From assembly GCF_900169365.1 (NCBI RefSeq), contig NZ_FXZH01000006.1, positions 173,592 through 237,591 on the forward strand: 64,000 bases of DNA. Direction: 5' to 3'. Position 1 is the stretch's first letter, and the number at the start of each line of letters is the position of its first letter. Of this stretch, positions 27,604 to 35,956 are shown in pieces. Origin of the DNA: Brevibacterium sp. 239c. Lineage in GTDB: Bacteria; Actinomycetota; Actinomycetes; Actinomycetales; Brevibacteriaceae. The notes under the pieces were generated by a model that saw only the letters and a program-made list of their open reading frames with translations, did no database searches and was not told where the DNA came from. The translations under genes and the position numbers were made by a program.

Positions 27604-29037
27604 ATGCCGACTGTTTCGCTTGCTGACATCTCACCCGCCATTGCTCTCGGACCACTCGATGGCCGTTACCGCAAAGACACCGCTGACCTCGTCGATCACC
27701 TCTCCGAGGCGGCCCTGAACCGCAATCGGATCATCGTCGAGGTCGAGTGGTTCATCCACCTCGCTCAGAACTCCGTGATCGAGGGAGTCCGTCGCCTCAC
27801 CGAGGACGAGGTCACCGGGCTGCGTGACTTCGCCGAGAACTTCGATGCGGAGACGATCGCCACCCTGGCCGCCCATGAGGCCGTCACGGTTCATGACGTC
27901 AAAGCCGTTGAGTACACAATCAAAGAAGCGCTAGTCGAACTCGGTGCCGACGATCTCAGCGAGCTCGTCCACTTCTGCTGCACGTCTGAGGACATCAACA
28001 ATCTGTCCTGGGCTCTCGGGATCAAGGGCGCCACCGTTGATGTGTGGCTGCCCCGTGCGAAGGCACTCATCGACTCACTGGCCGACACCGCCTCGGCGCT
28101 GGCCACGGTGCCGATGCTCTCCCACACCCATGGTCAACCGGCAACGCCGACGACGATGGGCAAGGAGCTCGCAGTGTTCGTCCACCGTCTGCGCCGCCAG
28201 TATGAGCGGATCAAGGCAAGCGAATTCCTCGGCAAGATCAACGGTGCGACCGGGACCTACTCCGCCCACCTGGCCGCCGTGCCCACCGCGGACTGGCCGA
28301 AACTGGCCAAGACCTTCGTCGAAGGCAGCCTCGACCTGACATTCAACCCGCTGACCACGCAGATCGAGTCCCATGACTGGGATGCGGAGCTCTTCGCCGA
28401 CATGGCACGGTTCAACCGCATCGCCCACAATCTGGCGACGGACATGTGGACCTACATCTCGATGAACTACTTCAAGCAGATCCCCGTCGCAGGATCCACC
28501 GGGTCCTCGACGATGCCGCACAAGGTCAATCCGATCCGCTTCGAGAACGCCGAGGCGAACCTCGAGCTCTCATGCGCACTGCTCGATTCGCTCGCCTCGA
28601 CCCTGGTGACCTCACGGATGCAGCGCGACCTCACGGACTCGACCTCGCAGCGCAACATCGGTGTCGCCTACGGCCATTCCGTGCTGGCGCTGAACAACTT
28701 GATCAAGGGCCTCGATCGGCTCGCGATCAACGAAGAGGCGCTGGCCGCCGACCTCGACTCCAACTGGGAGGTCCTGGGTGAGGCGATCCAGTCGGTGATG
28801 CGCGCCGCCGGCCTGCAGGGCGTGCCGGGCATGGACAGCCCCTACGAGAAGCTCAAGGAGCTCACTCACGGGAAGCGCATCGACCAGACGGACCTGCAGT
28901 CCTTCGTCTCGGGTCTCGGACTGCCCGAGGCTGAGACCGAACAGCTGACGGCACTGACTCCGGCCACCTACGTCGGCGTTGCCGCGCAGCTGGCTGAGTC
29001 AGAGGTCTCCGATTGGAAAGCCCGTACACAGGGCTGA
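27604..29037 (+). CDS. purB: adenylosuccinate lyase
   Basis: The 477-residue enzyme makes AMP from adenylosuccinate and also acts in the IMP branch. It belongs to the fumarase/aspartase superfamily; the signature loop is GSSTMPHKVNP. The catalytic HTHGQPATP segment and TSEDINN are present. Its length is that of the longer (E. coli-like) PurB class. It stands alone here, away from other purine genes, divergent from the WXG-like operon. Confidence 0.95.
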   Translation: MPTVSLADISPAIALGPLDGRYRKDTADLVDHLSEAALNRNRIIVEVEWFIHLAQNSVIEGVRRLTEDEVTGLRDFAENFDAETIATLAAHEAVTVHDVKAVEYTIKEALVELGADDLSELVHFCCTSEDINNLSWALGIKGATVDVWLPRAKALIDSLADTASALATVPMLSHTHGQPATPTTMGKELAVFVHRLRRQYERIKASEFLGKINGATGTYSAHLAAVPTADWPKLAKTFVEGSLDLTFNPLTTQIESHDWDAELFADMARFNRIAHNLATDMWTYISMNYFKQIPVAGSTGSSTMPHKVNPIRFENAEANLELSCALLDSLASTLVTSRMQRDLTDSTSQRNIGVAYGHSVLALNNLIKGLDRLAINEEALAADLDSNWEVLGEAIQSVMRAAGLQGVPGMDSPYEKLKELTHGKRIDQTDLQSFVSGLGLPEAETEQLTALTPATYVGVAAQLAESEVSDWKARTQG

Positions 29038-29063
29038 TCTCGGCGCACGGAACTCACTGTTAC

Positions 29064-29085
29064 CGACCGGTAGATAATACGGTCG
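29064..29085. promoter_or_regulatory. candidate operator overlapping a -10 element
   Basis: The inverted repeat CGACCG...CGGTCG with a ten-base spacer contains GATAAT, a good -10 hexamer. It lies about 20 bases before the hydrolase start. The form suits a TetR-type repressor, but no regulator gene is adjacent. Confidence 0.4.
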
Positions 29086-29106
29086 ATCTTCACTAACCTT
29101 GTGCTC

Positions 29107-30030
29107 ATGACGAGCACAATGATGAGTTCCGTGCGCATTCCGGTCACCGGCGGCACGCACACCGATGCCGCTGGTTCCAGACACACCGACTCCGAGCGGG
29201 CGAGCCACATCGTCGGCACCGTGCTGATGCCGCCGGAGACGCCGGTCGGGTTCCTCACGATCCACCCCGCCACCGCCACACCGGCCCGGTTCTATACGTA
29301 CTTCGCCGAATACGCGGTCGAACGCGGCCTGGCTGTGCTCACCTACGATGTACGAGGCGTTGCCGCCTCCGGCCCGGCCCGGGAGCACTCACAGCTGCGG
29401 ATGCGCGATTGGATGCAGCAGGATGCGAATGCCGTCGCTGCCTGGGCCAACACTGAATTTCCCGAGCTGCCGAAACTCGCACTCGGGCACAGCCTCGGTG
29501 GTCATGCTCTGTTGTTGGGCAACGCCACAGAGGACCTGCGCGGCTTCGTCACCGTGGGCACGGCACGAGCGGCGCTGCGCGACATCAATCCCCGCGGCGA
29601 ACGTCTGCGAGTCGGTCTCATCCTCAGAACACTCGGCCCTCTGATCAGTCCCCTCGTCGGCTATGCGCCCGGCAGACGCCTCGGACTCGGCGAGGATATC
29701 CCGACTGCGGCCATGCTCGAATGGGGCCGCTGGGTCTGTATGTCCGAGTACTTCTTCGACGATCCGAGCCTGGGAGCCGCGGCCCGGATGGCACGTTTGC
29801 GCACGCCCGTGCTCGCGATCGGTGCCAGCGACGACAACTGGGCCTCACCAGCGCAGATCGACGCACTCGTCGACCATGTCCGCCTCGCCGAGGTGAAACG
29901 ACGAACCTTCACGCCGCGAGAACTCGGGGTCGCCCAGATCGGCCATCACGGTCTGCTGCGGCGCTCGATCTCCGAGAGCGCTTGGCCCGAGATCGTCTCG
30001 TGGCTTCTGGGACGCCTCCCCCGACACTGA
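29107..30030 (+). CDS. alpha/beta fold hydrolase
   Basis: The protein of about 307 residues has the serine hydrolase elbow GHSLGG, an Asp region (GASDDNWAS) and a late His (GHHGLL), a complete triad pattern of serine aminopeptidase/monoglyceride-lipase-like hydrolases. There is no signal peptide, so it is cytosolic. GTG two codons earlier is an alternative start. It is probably monocistronic. The substrate is not predictable. Confidence 0.8.
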   Translation: MTSTMMSSVRIPVTGGTHTDAAGSRHTDSERASHIVGTVLMPPETPVGFLTIHPATATPARFYTYFAEYAVERGLAVLTYDVRGVAASGPAREHSQLRMRDWMQQDANAVAAWANTEFPELPKLALGHSLGGHALLLGNATEDLRGFVTVGTARAALRDINPRGERLRVGLILRTLGPLISPLVGYAPGRRLGLGEDIPTAAMLEWGRWVCMSEYFFDDPSLGAAARMARLRTPVLAIGASDDNWASPAQIDALVDHVRLAEVKRRTFTPRELGVAQIGHHGLLRRSISESAWPEIVSWLLGRLPRH

Positions 30031-30074
30031 CCCCAGGGGACCGGCGCTGATCCCAGAACGGAGCAGAACTCGCC

Positions 30075-31484
30075 TCAGGCGGGGACAAGATCCTTGTCAC
30101 GGTCGACTTCCGCCAGGGGCCTGCCCGCCATATTGCGCGCCAGGAACAACGTCGGAACACCTGCGACGACGACGATGACGGTCGCATAGATCGCCGGTGC
30201 CAGCGTGAGGCCGGTGGAGCTCATCAGTGCGGTCGCGATCAGCGGTGAGAGTCCGCCGAAGAGGACCGTGGCCACGTTGTAGCCGATGGCCATTCCGGAG
30301 AAGCGGCTGGTGCCGGTGAACTGCTCAGGCACCATGGCCGCTGCCACAGCACTCCATCCGGCGGCCGGCACAGCAAGGAATGCGACGCCGAAGATCGCGA
30401 CCCCGGAGTTCCCATCGGCCAGCAGTGCGTAGGCGGGAATGGTGGTGAGGATGAAGACGGCCATCAGCACTGCCAGCGTCCTCTTCCGCCCGAAGCGGTC
30501 CGAGGCGAGGCCGAACAGGGGCGTGATGACGATCGCGACGACGGCGGCGATGGTGCCCAGCGCCAGAGACCCGGAGTTCTTCACGTGAGAGACCTCTTCG
30601 ATATAGGTCGGCACATAGGTGATGTTGAGGAAGTAGCTGACCGAACCGATCGAGGAGATGAGGAACGCGACCAGGATCGCGCGGGGCTGCTGCAGGAAGG
30701 CGATGAGCAGCGGGGAGCGACCGCGTGAGACCACAGGCTTGTCACTCTTCGCGTTCTGCGCCCGCTTCGTCTTCTCCGCCGCCTGCAGGCGTTTGAAGGT
30801 GTCCGTCTCCTCCATCATTCGACGCAGCGGGATCATCAGCGCAGCGAGGAGAGCTCCGAAGATGAACAGGACGCGCCATCCCCAGGAGCTCATCGCCTCG
30901 GCGGACAGTGTGCTGGCCAGGAATGCTCCCGACCCGACTGCCAGGAGCGCTCCGACCTCGCTGTTGGCCGCCGCCCAGCTGGCCGCGAGTCCGCGCCGTT
31001 TACTGCCGGCCGACTCCATCAGGAAGACCATGATTCCGGTGTACTCTGCGCCGACGGAGAATCCGGACAGGCAACGGAAGAAGACCATGCCGACACCTGC
31101 CCAGATGCCGATCGTCTCGTATCCGGGCATGATAGCGATTCCGAGCATCGCGACGGCCATGAGCACGGCAGAGACGACCAGCGCGGACTTGCGGCCGACC
31201 CGATCGCCGAGGTGACCGAAGACCATGGCACCGAGCGGGCGGAACAGGAAGCCGGCGGCTCCCACACCCAAGGTGAGTAAGAGCGAGTCCGGCCGATCGC
31301 CGAAGAACTCCTTGGTCAGGATGGTCGCGACGTAGAAGAAGATAGAGAAGTCGTACCACTCAACTATGGTGCCGAAGGCGGCGACCATCATCGATCGACG
31401 TCGTCCCTTCTCCTTCTCCGGACTGTTGGAGACCGCGGGGTCCGACTGGGCCTGCGCTTCGAAATCTGACATCGAGGATTCCAT
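30075..31484 (-). CDS. MHS-family MFS transporter
   Basis: This 469-residue, 12-helix major facilitator belongs to the metabolite:H+ symporter group. It has the intact first-helix motif GTIVEWYDF, the loop motif GHLGDRVGRK and RCLSGFSVGAEY. Family members import citrate, ketoglutarate, proline/betaine or shikimate-like acids; the substrate here is unknown. A second in-frame start lies four codons in. It serves as the local reference showing that the other MHS gene has lost a conserved Tyr codon. Confidence 0.88.
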   Translation of the reverse strand: MESSMSDFEAQAQSDPAVSNSPEKEKGRRRSMMVAAFGTIVEWYDFSIFFYVATILTKEFFGDRPDSLLLTLGVGAAGFLFRPLGAMVFGHLGDRVGRKSALVVSAVLMAVAMLGIAIMPGYETIGIWAGVGMVFFRCLSGFSVGAEYTGIMVFLMESAGSKRRGLAASWAAANSEVGALLAVGSGAFLASTLSAEAMSSWGWRVLFIFGALLAALMIPLRRMMEETDTFKRLQAAEKTKRAQNAKSDKPVVSRGRSPLLIAFLQQPRAILVAFLISSIGSVSYFLNITYVPTYIEEVSHVKNSGSLALGTIAAVVAIVITPLFGLASDRFGRKRTLAVLMAVFILTTIPAYALLADGNSGVAIFGVAFLAVPAAGWSAVAAAMVPEQFTGTSRFSGMAIGYNVATVLFGGLSPLIATALMSSTGLTLAPAIYATVIVVVAGVPTLFLARNMAGRPLAEVDRDKDLVPA

Positions 31485-31668
31485 TTCTTAGGGAATGCTG
31501 CGGCCGTATCTCCCAACGACAACGGATATGGCCGATCATCGAGACTATCCTGACCACCCTACTGCTGGTGGGAGCCCGTGGGCAGGTCAGCTGGAAATTC
31601 TCAGTTCACTCGCCAGTTCAGCCCGCACCCGATTTCAGCCCGCACGTGTGCTCAGCCCACGCACCAGT

Positions 31669-33003
31669 TCAGCTCACGCGCGAACCCAGCCCGAACAGGG
31701 AGTCGGTGAATCGGTTGCCGAACACCGCCTGCGGGTCCAACTGGTTCCGCAGCGCACAGAAGTCCTCGAAACGCGGATAGAGTTCACGCAGTTCACCGGC
31801 GCCCAGGCTGTGGATCTTGCCCCAGTGCGGGCGGCCCCCGTGACGTCGACAGATCTGTTCGACGACACGGAAATATTCGGCGAAGTCGTCCTTCACGTAC
31901 CGGTGCACCGCGATGTACATCGTGTCGCGTTCGTAGGCGGTCGAGAGCGGAACATCGTCGGCGGCCGCAGATCGGACTTCGATCGGGAATGAGATCGTCC
32001 ATCCTCTCGACTCGATGGCTGCGCGGATCTCAGCAATCACCTCGGCGCCGGATGCGAAGGGAACCGCGTACTCCATCTCGTTGAACCGCACCCGCCGAGG
32101 TGTCACGAAGACGTCGTGGCCCGGTGCCCGATACGTCCTGTCCGAAACGGCGGACTGGGCGATCCGATTGATGTGGGGCACGAGACTGGGCACTGCTGAA
32201 CCGAGTTCGACGGCGAGGCGCAGGGCACCGTTTTCAACCACTTCCTTGTCGAGCAGGTTCAGTATCCGGTTGCGCACCCCTGCCTCGGCGAGGTGGCCCG
32301 GGCCGATCTCGCCAGGGCCGACACGGGTGTTCGTCTTGGTCAGAGCGGTATCTGTGTGCGGGAACCAGTAGAACTCGAAATGATCGGCGGCTCGCATCCG
32401 CGGTTCGAGGTCGTCCAGCAGATCGTCGAGGTCCGTCACAACCTCCTCGGCGATGAGGTCGAAGGAGGACACACACTGCAGCTCGATCTCCGTGACGATG
32501 CCCAGCACGCCGAGGCTGACGCGGGCCAGGTCGAAGATCTCCGGGTCACGTGTCGCTGACAGCTGGACTGCAGTGCCGTCGGGGCCCATGAGCGACAGTC
32601 CGGTGAGGGTTCCGGCGAATCCGGTGAAGCCGAGCCCGGTCCCGTGGGTGCTCGTCGAGATCGCTCCGGCGAGCGCCTGCGGGTTGACGTCGCCCTGGTT
32701 GGCCAGGGCCAGCCCGAAGGGGGCGAGTAGGGCCGGGATGTCGCGGAGCCGGGTGCCGGCGTGGAAGCGCACCCGCTGGCTCGCCTCGTCGACGCTGATG
32801 ATTCCGCTGAGGTGGTCGAGGTTGACCATGACCTCGTCACCTGCGGCGACCGGGGTGAACGAGTGGCCGGCACCGACGGGCCGGACCCGTTGACCGGCTT
32901 CGGCTGCAGACGTCAGAACCTCGCTCAATTCCCCCGCCGAGGTGGGCCTGCGGAAGGTGTGCGGATACGCGTGGACATGACCGGACCAGTTCCGAAACCG
33001 CAT
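31669..33003 (-). CDS. FAD-linked sugar-1,4-lactone oxidase (ALO/GULO-like)
   Basis: The 444-residue oxidase has an N-terminal FAD-binding domain with the VRPVGAGHSFTP motif (the His is the covalent flavin site in this family) and a C-terminal D-arabinono-lactone oxidase domain ending with GRPHWGKIHSL. Relatives oxidise L-gulono-, D-arabinono- or xylitol-type substrates with oxygen. The start at 33003 follows GAGGAAA; a start 12 codons earlier would overlap the upstream gene. It lies 23 bases after the deaminase/aldolase-like gene, a pairing found in other actinomycetes. Confidence 0.82.
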   Translation of the reverse strand: MRFRNWSGHVHAYPHTFRRPTSAGELSEVLTSAAEAGQRVRPVGAGHSFTPVAAGDEVMVNLDHLSGIISVDEASQRVRFHAGTRLRDIPALLAPFGLALANQGDVNPQALAGAISTSTHGTGLGFTGFAGTLTGLSLMGPDGTAVQLSATRDPEIFDLARVSLGVLGIVTEIELQCVSSFDLIAEEVVTDLDDLLDDLEPRMRAADHFEFYWFPHTDTALTKTNTRVGPGEIGPGHLAEAGVRNRILNLLDKEVVENGALRLAVELGSAVPSLVPHINRIAQSAVSDRTYRAPGHDVFVTPRRVRFNEMEYAVPFASGAEVIAEIRAAIESRGWTISFPIEVRSAAADDVPLSTAYERDTMYIAVHRYVKDDFAEYFRVVEQICRRHGGRPHWGKIHSLGAGELRELYPRFEDFCALRNQLDPQAVFGNRFTDSLFGLGSRVS

Positions 33004-33026
33004 CCGCGTCGTTTCCTCGTGCCGTC

Positions 33027-34274
33027 TCACAGCACCCATCCTTGTCCGCGGTAGGTCGTCCAGGTGTCGACGACTTGCGACCCCGAGACGACGAGGAATT
33101 CGTTGAAGTGTTCGGCGAGTTCACCGGCCTTCGCGTGCCGAAACCAGACCAGATCGCCGATGCGCAGGTCTTCGGCTCCGGGCCCGGTGAGGGGAGTTTG
33201 GACTTCACCCGCACCTTCGAGGCCCGCGTACTCGAGGCTCTGGGGCCAGGCGATCGTGGGAACTCGGTCCGGGCCGGGGACGCCGGAGGCGATGAAGCCG
33301 CCCTTGAAGACCGTGACCCAGCCGGGTCCTGGCCGGCGCACCACGGGAGTGGCGAAGTAGGCGGCCGGCTCGTGCTGGAAGTGGGTGTAGCCGTCGAAGA
33401 GTCCCGGGCAGAAGAGCCCGGATCCGGCGGCCACTTCGGTCAGCGTGCCCTCGGCGACGCTGGATTCGAAGGACCCGGTGCCGCCGCCGTTGACGAATTC
33501 GAGGTCGGCGAGTTCACGCACCGCGTCGATGACGCTGCGGCGCCGCACCTTCAGCTCTGCGATCGAGCGCTTCTGCATGGCACGCACCACCGCCTGTTTG
33601 GCTGTGGCCCCAGCATCGGCGGTGCCAGCGATCTGTCCTTCATAGGACATCAGCCCGACGAGCTTGACCTCGGGGCGAGCGATGACATGTGCGGCCAGCT
33701 CGACGGCGGAGGCCGCGTCTCGGATCGGCGAGCGCCGGGCTCCGATATGGACTCGGCTGCCCAGCACCCCTTCGCCCAGGCGGTAGGAGGCATCGATGTC
33801 GAGGCACACACGCACGGTCTGTGCGGTACCGCCAGCCGTTGCGTCAACAGCAGCCGAGTCACCTGCAGCCGTACCACCAGCAGCCGCCTCGCTGCGGGCA
33901 CTGTCGATGATGTCGAGGTGGGTGGGGCAATCGATCATCAGGGTGATGTTCTGAGTGGCCCCCGCCTCGGCGAACATCTGGGTGAGGCTGCGCCGGTCAA
34001 CGGTGGGATAGCCGACGAGGATGTCGCGGACTCCTCGGGCGTGCAGGGCCAGCGCCTCCGGCAGAGAATAGGCGAGGACACCGGAATAGGCCGGGTGGGC
34101 GAGCGCTCGGTCGATTGCAGCGGGAGTGCGCAGCGACTTCGAAGCGACGCGGATCGGCAGACCCTGGGCGCGCTCGGCCAAGGCGGTGACGTTCGCGTCG
34201 AACGCCTCCAGATCAAGCACAGCAGCGGGAGCCTCGACCCCGCGGACTGCGTGACGCAGTTCACGTGAGACCAT
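33027..34274 (-). CDS. D-serine deaminase/D-threonine aldolase-like PLP enzyme
   Basis: The 415-residue protein resembles the amino acid deaminase/aldolase (DSD1-like) group with an alanine-racemase-type PLP barrel. The lysine region is LPIRVASKSLRTPAAI, and the C-terminal domain has the metal/active-site pattern RIGDLVWFRHAKAGEL. An Ala/Thr-rich insertion (about 130-150) is unusual. The start is at 34274; the long frame upstream runs antisense through the dehydrogenase and is not real. No clear ribosome site precedes it. It forms an operon with the lactone oxidase. Confidence 0.78.
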   Translation of the reverse strand: MVSRELRHAVRGVEAPAAVLDLEAFDANVTALAERAQGLPIRVASKSLRTPAAIDRALAHPAYSGVLAYSLPEALALHARGVRDILVGYPTVDRRSLTQMFAEAGATQNITLMIDCPTHLDIIDSARSEAAAGGTAAGDSAAVDATAGGTAQTVRVCLDIDASYRLGEGVLGSRVHIGARRSPIRDAASAVELAAHVIARPEVKLVGLMSYEGQIAGTADAGATAKQAVVRAMQKRSIAELKVRRRSVIDAVRELADLEFVNGGGTGSFESSVAEGTLTEVAAGSGLFCPGLFDGYTHFQHEPAAYFATPVVRRPGPGWVTVFKGGFIASGVPGPDRVPTIAWPQSLEYAGLEGAGEVQTPLTGPGAEDLRIGDLVWFRHAKAGELAEHFNEFLVVSGSQVVDTWTTYRGQGWVL

Positions 34275-34343
34275 GAGAATACTGTAGCGTAGGTTAGCGG
34301 CCTCCCGGGCCTGAACCCACCCATTCTCTGACGACACGGAGGC

Positions 34344-35936
34344 ATGATGCACACGGACGTCACCAGCACCGGCACCCACGCAGACCGACTCACCCATGTC
34401 ACCGATCGGCTCCGCGATTTCCTCGACACCGACCCCTATGCCGAGGCCTCGGGCAGCGGCGATCGCATGGTCAGCCCCGAGCCGTTCACCGGTGTAGAAC
34501 TCCCCCGCTTCGCCTCGAACACCACGGCCGATATCGAGGACGCCTATGCCACCGCACGCATCGCCGCCGATGCCTGGTCGCAGCGGTCTCCCGAGCACCG
34601 CGCCCGGGTGCTGCTGCGCCTGCATTCGGCATTGCGCCAGCACGAGGACCTTCTCCTCGACATCATTCAGTACGAGACGGGCAAGGCCCGCATCCACGCC
34701 TATGACGAGATTCTCGACACCTACAACGTGTGCCGTCATTATGGGGTCACCACCCCGGCCCGTCTGCGCCCGCAGCGTCGCCGCGGTGCCGTTCCCGTCC
34801 TGACCCGCACCGAGGTCACCCGCACCCCGCTGGGCGTCGTCGGGTTCATCACCCCCTGGAACTATCCGCTGACTTTGGGCGCGACCGACCTGCTTGCGGC
34901 TCTGGCCGCCGGCAATGCCGTGGTCCACAAGCCCGACAGCCAGACGACTCTGACGGCGATCATCATGCGCCGCCTGGCCATTGCCTGCGGCCTGCCCGCG
35001 GAGGTCTGGCAGCTGGTGCCCGGACCCAGCAAGGAGGTCGGGCCTGCGCTGATGGCCGGTGCCGATGGGATCTCCTTCACCGGTTCGACCGCCGCAGGGC
35101 GTTCCATTGCCGCCGAGGCTGCTCGACGTCTGCTGCCGACCGCTCTTGAACTCGGTGGAAAGAATCCGATGCTCATCCTCTCCGATGCCGATCTTGGGTC
35201 GGCCGTAGACGGCGCGGTTCGTGGGTGCTTCTCCTCGGCTGGTCAGCTGTGTCTGTCCATCGAGCGCATCTATGTCCATGAGGATCTCTACCCAGAGTTC
35301 TGCGCCCATTTCGCCGAGGCGACCCGGAACCTCGAACTCAGCCCCGACTACTCATACGGCCCCGGAATGGGGTCCTTGGCAGGGCCGAAGCAGCTGGCCC
35401 GAGTCAGCGAGCACGTCGAACAGGCACGGGCCAGCGGAGCTCAGGTCATCGCGGGAGGCCGCCCGGTCCCGGAGATGGGGCCCTACTTCTATCTGCCGAC
35501 CGTGCTCACCGATGTCACCGAGGAGGCCGAGCTGTTCGCTGAGGAGACCTTCGGCCCGGTCGTCGCCGTGTACCCGGTGGCAAGTGACGCGGAGGCGATC
35601 AAGCGGGCCAACGCATCCGAATACGGTCTCAACGCCAGCGTCTTCTCTCAGTCCCGCGGGCTCGAAACAGCCCGGCAGCTCGAATCCGGGATGGTCAATG
35701 TCAATGAGGCCTACGTGGCTGCCTGGGGTTCGATCGATTCTCCGGCCGGCGGGGTCAAGGCTTCAGGTATGGGTCATCGGCACGGCGTTGAGGGCCTCTA
35801 CCAGTTCATGCACTCCCACAGCATTGCGGAGCAGAAGCTGGTTCCCATCGCCCCCTTCGGTCCGCTCGACCAGTCGCGATTCGCCCGCACACTGACCACA
35901 GCCTTCGACGTCATGCGGTCCCTACGCATGAAGTGA
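34344..35936 (+). CDS. succinate-semialdehyde dehydrogenase (GabD2-like)
   Basis: The 530-residue aldehyde dehydrogenase has the NAD(P)-binding FTGSTAAGRSIAAEA, the catalytic Glu in LELGGKNP and the catalytic Cys in SSAGQLCLSIER. The neighbourhood of the Cys and the N-terminal extension match the GabD2 group, which turns succinate semialdehyde into succinate, linking GABA breakdown with the TCA cycle. Two adjacent ATG codons open the frame. It is divergent from the deaminase/aldolase gene by 69 bases. Confidence 0.85.
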   Translation: MMHTDVTSTGTHADRLTHVTDRLRDFLDTDPYAEASGSGDRMVSPEPFTGVELPRFASNTTADIEDAYATARIAADAWSQRSPEHRARVLLRLHSALRQHEDLLLDIIQYETGKARIHAYDEILDTYNVCRHYGVTTPARLRPQRRRGAVPVLTRTEVTRTPLGVVGFITPWNYPLTLGATDLLAALAAGNAVVHKPDSQTTLTAIIMRRLAIACGLPAEVWQLVPGPSKEVGPALMAGADGISFTGSTAAGRSIAAEAARRLLPTALELGGKNPMLILSDADLGSAVDGAVRGCFSSAGQLCLSIERIYVHEDLYPEFCAHFAEATRNLELSPDYSYGPGMGSLAGPKQLARVSEHVEQARASGAQVIAGGRPVPEMGPYFYLPTVLTDVTEEAELFAEETFGPVVAVYPVASDAEAIKRANASEYGLNASVFSQSRGLETARQLESGMVNVNEAYVAAWGSIDSPAGGVKASGMGHRHGVEGLYQFMHSHSIAEQKLVPIAPFGPLDQSRFARTLTTAFDVMRSLRMK

Positions 35937-35956
35937 GGCATTGGTGAGGCTCTGCC

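Noticed and set aside
34275..35309. N-terminal extension of the deaminase/aldolase frame
   Set aside because: It is antisense to the aldehyde dehydrogenase gene; the family start is at 34274.
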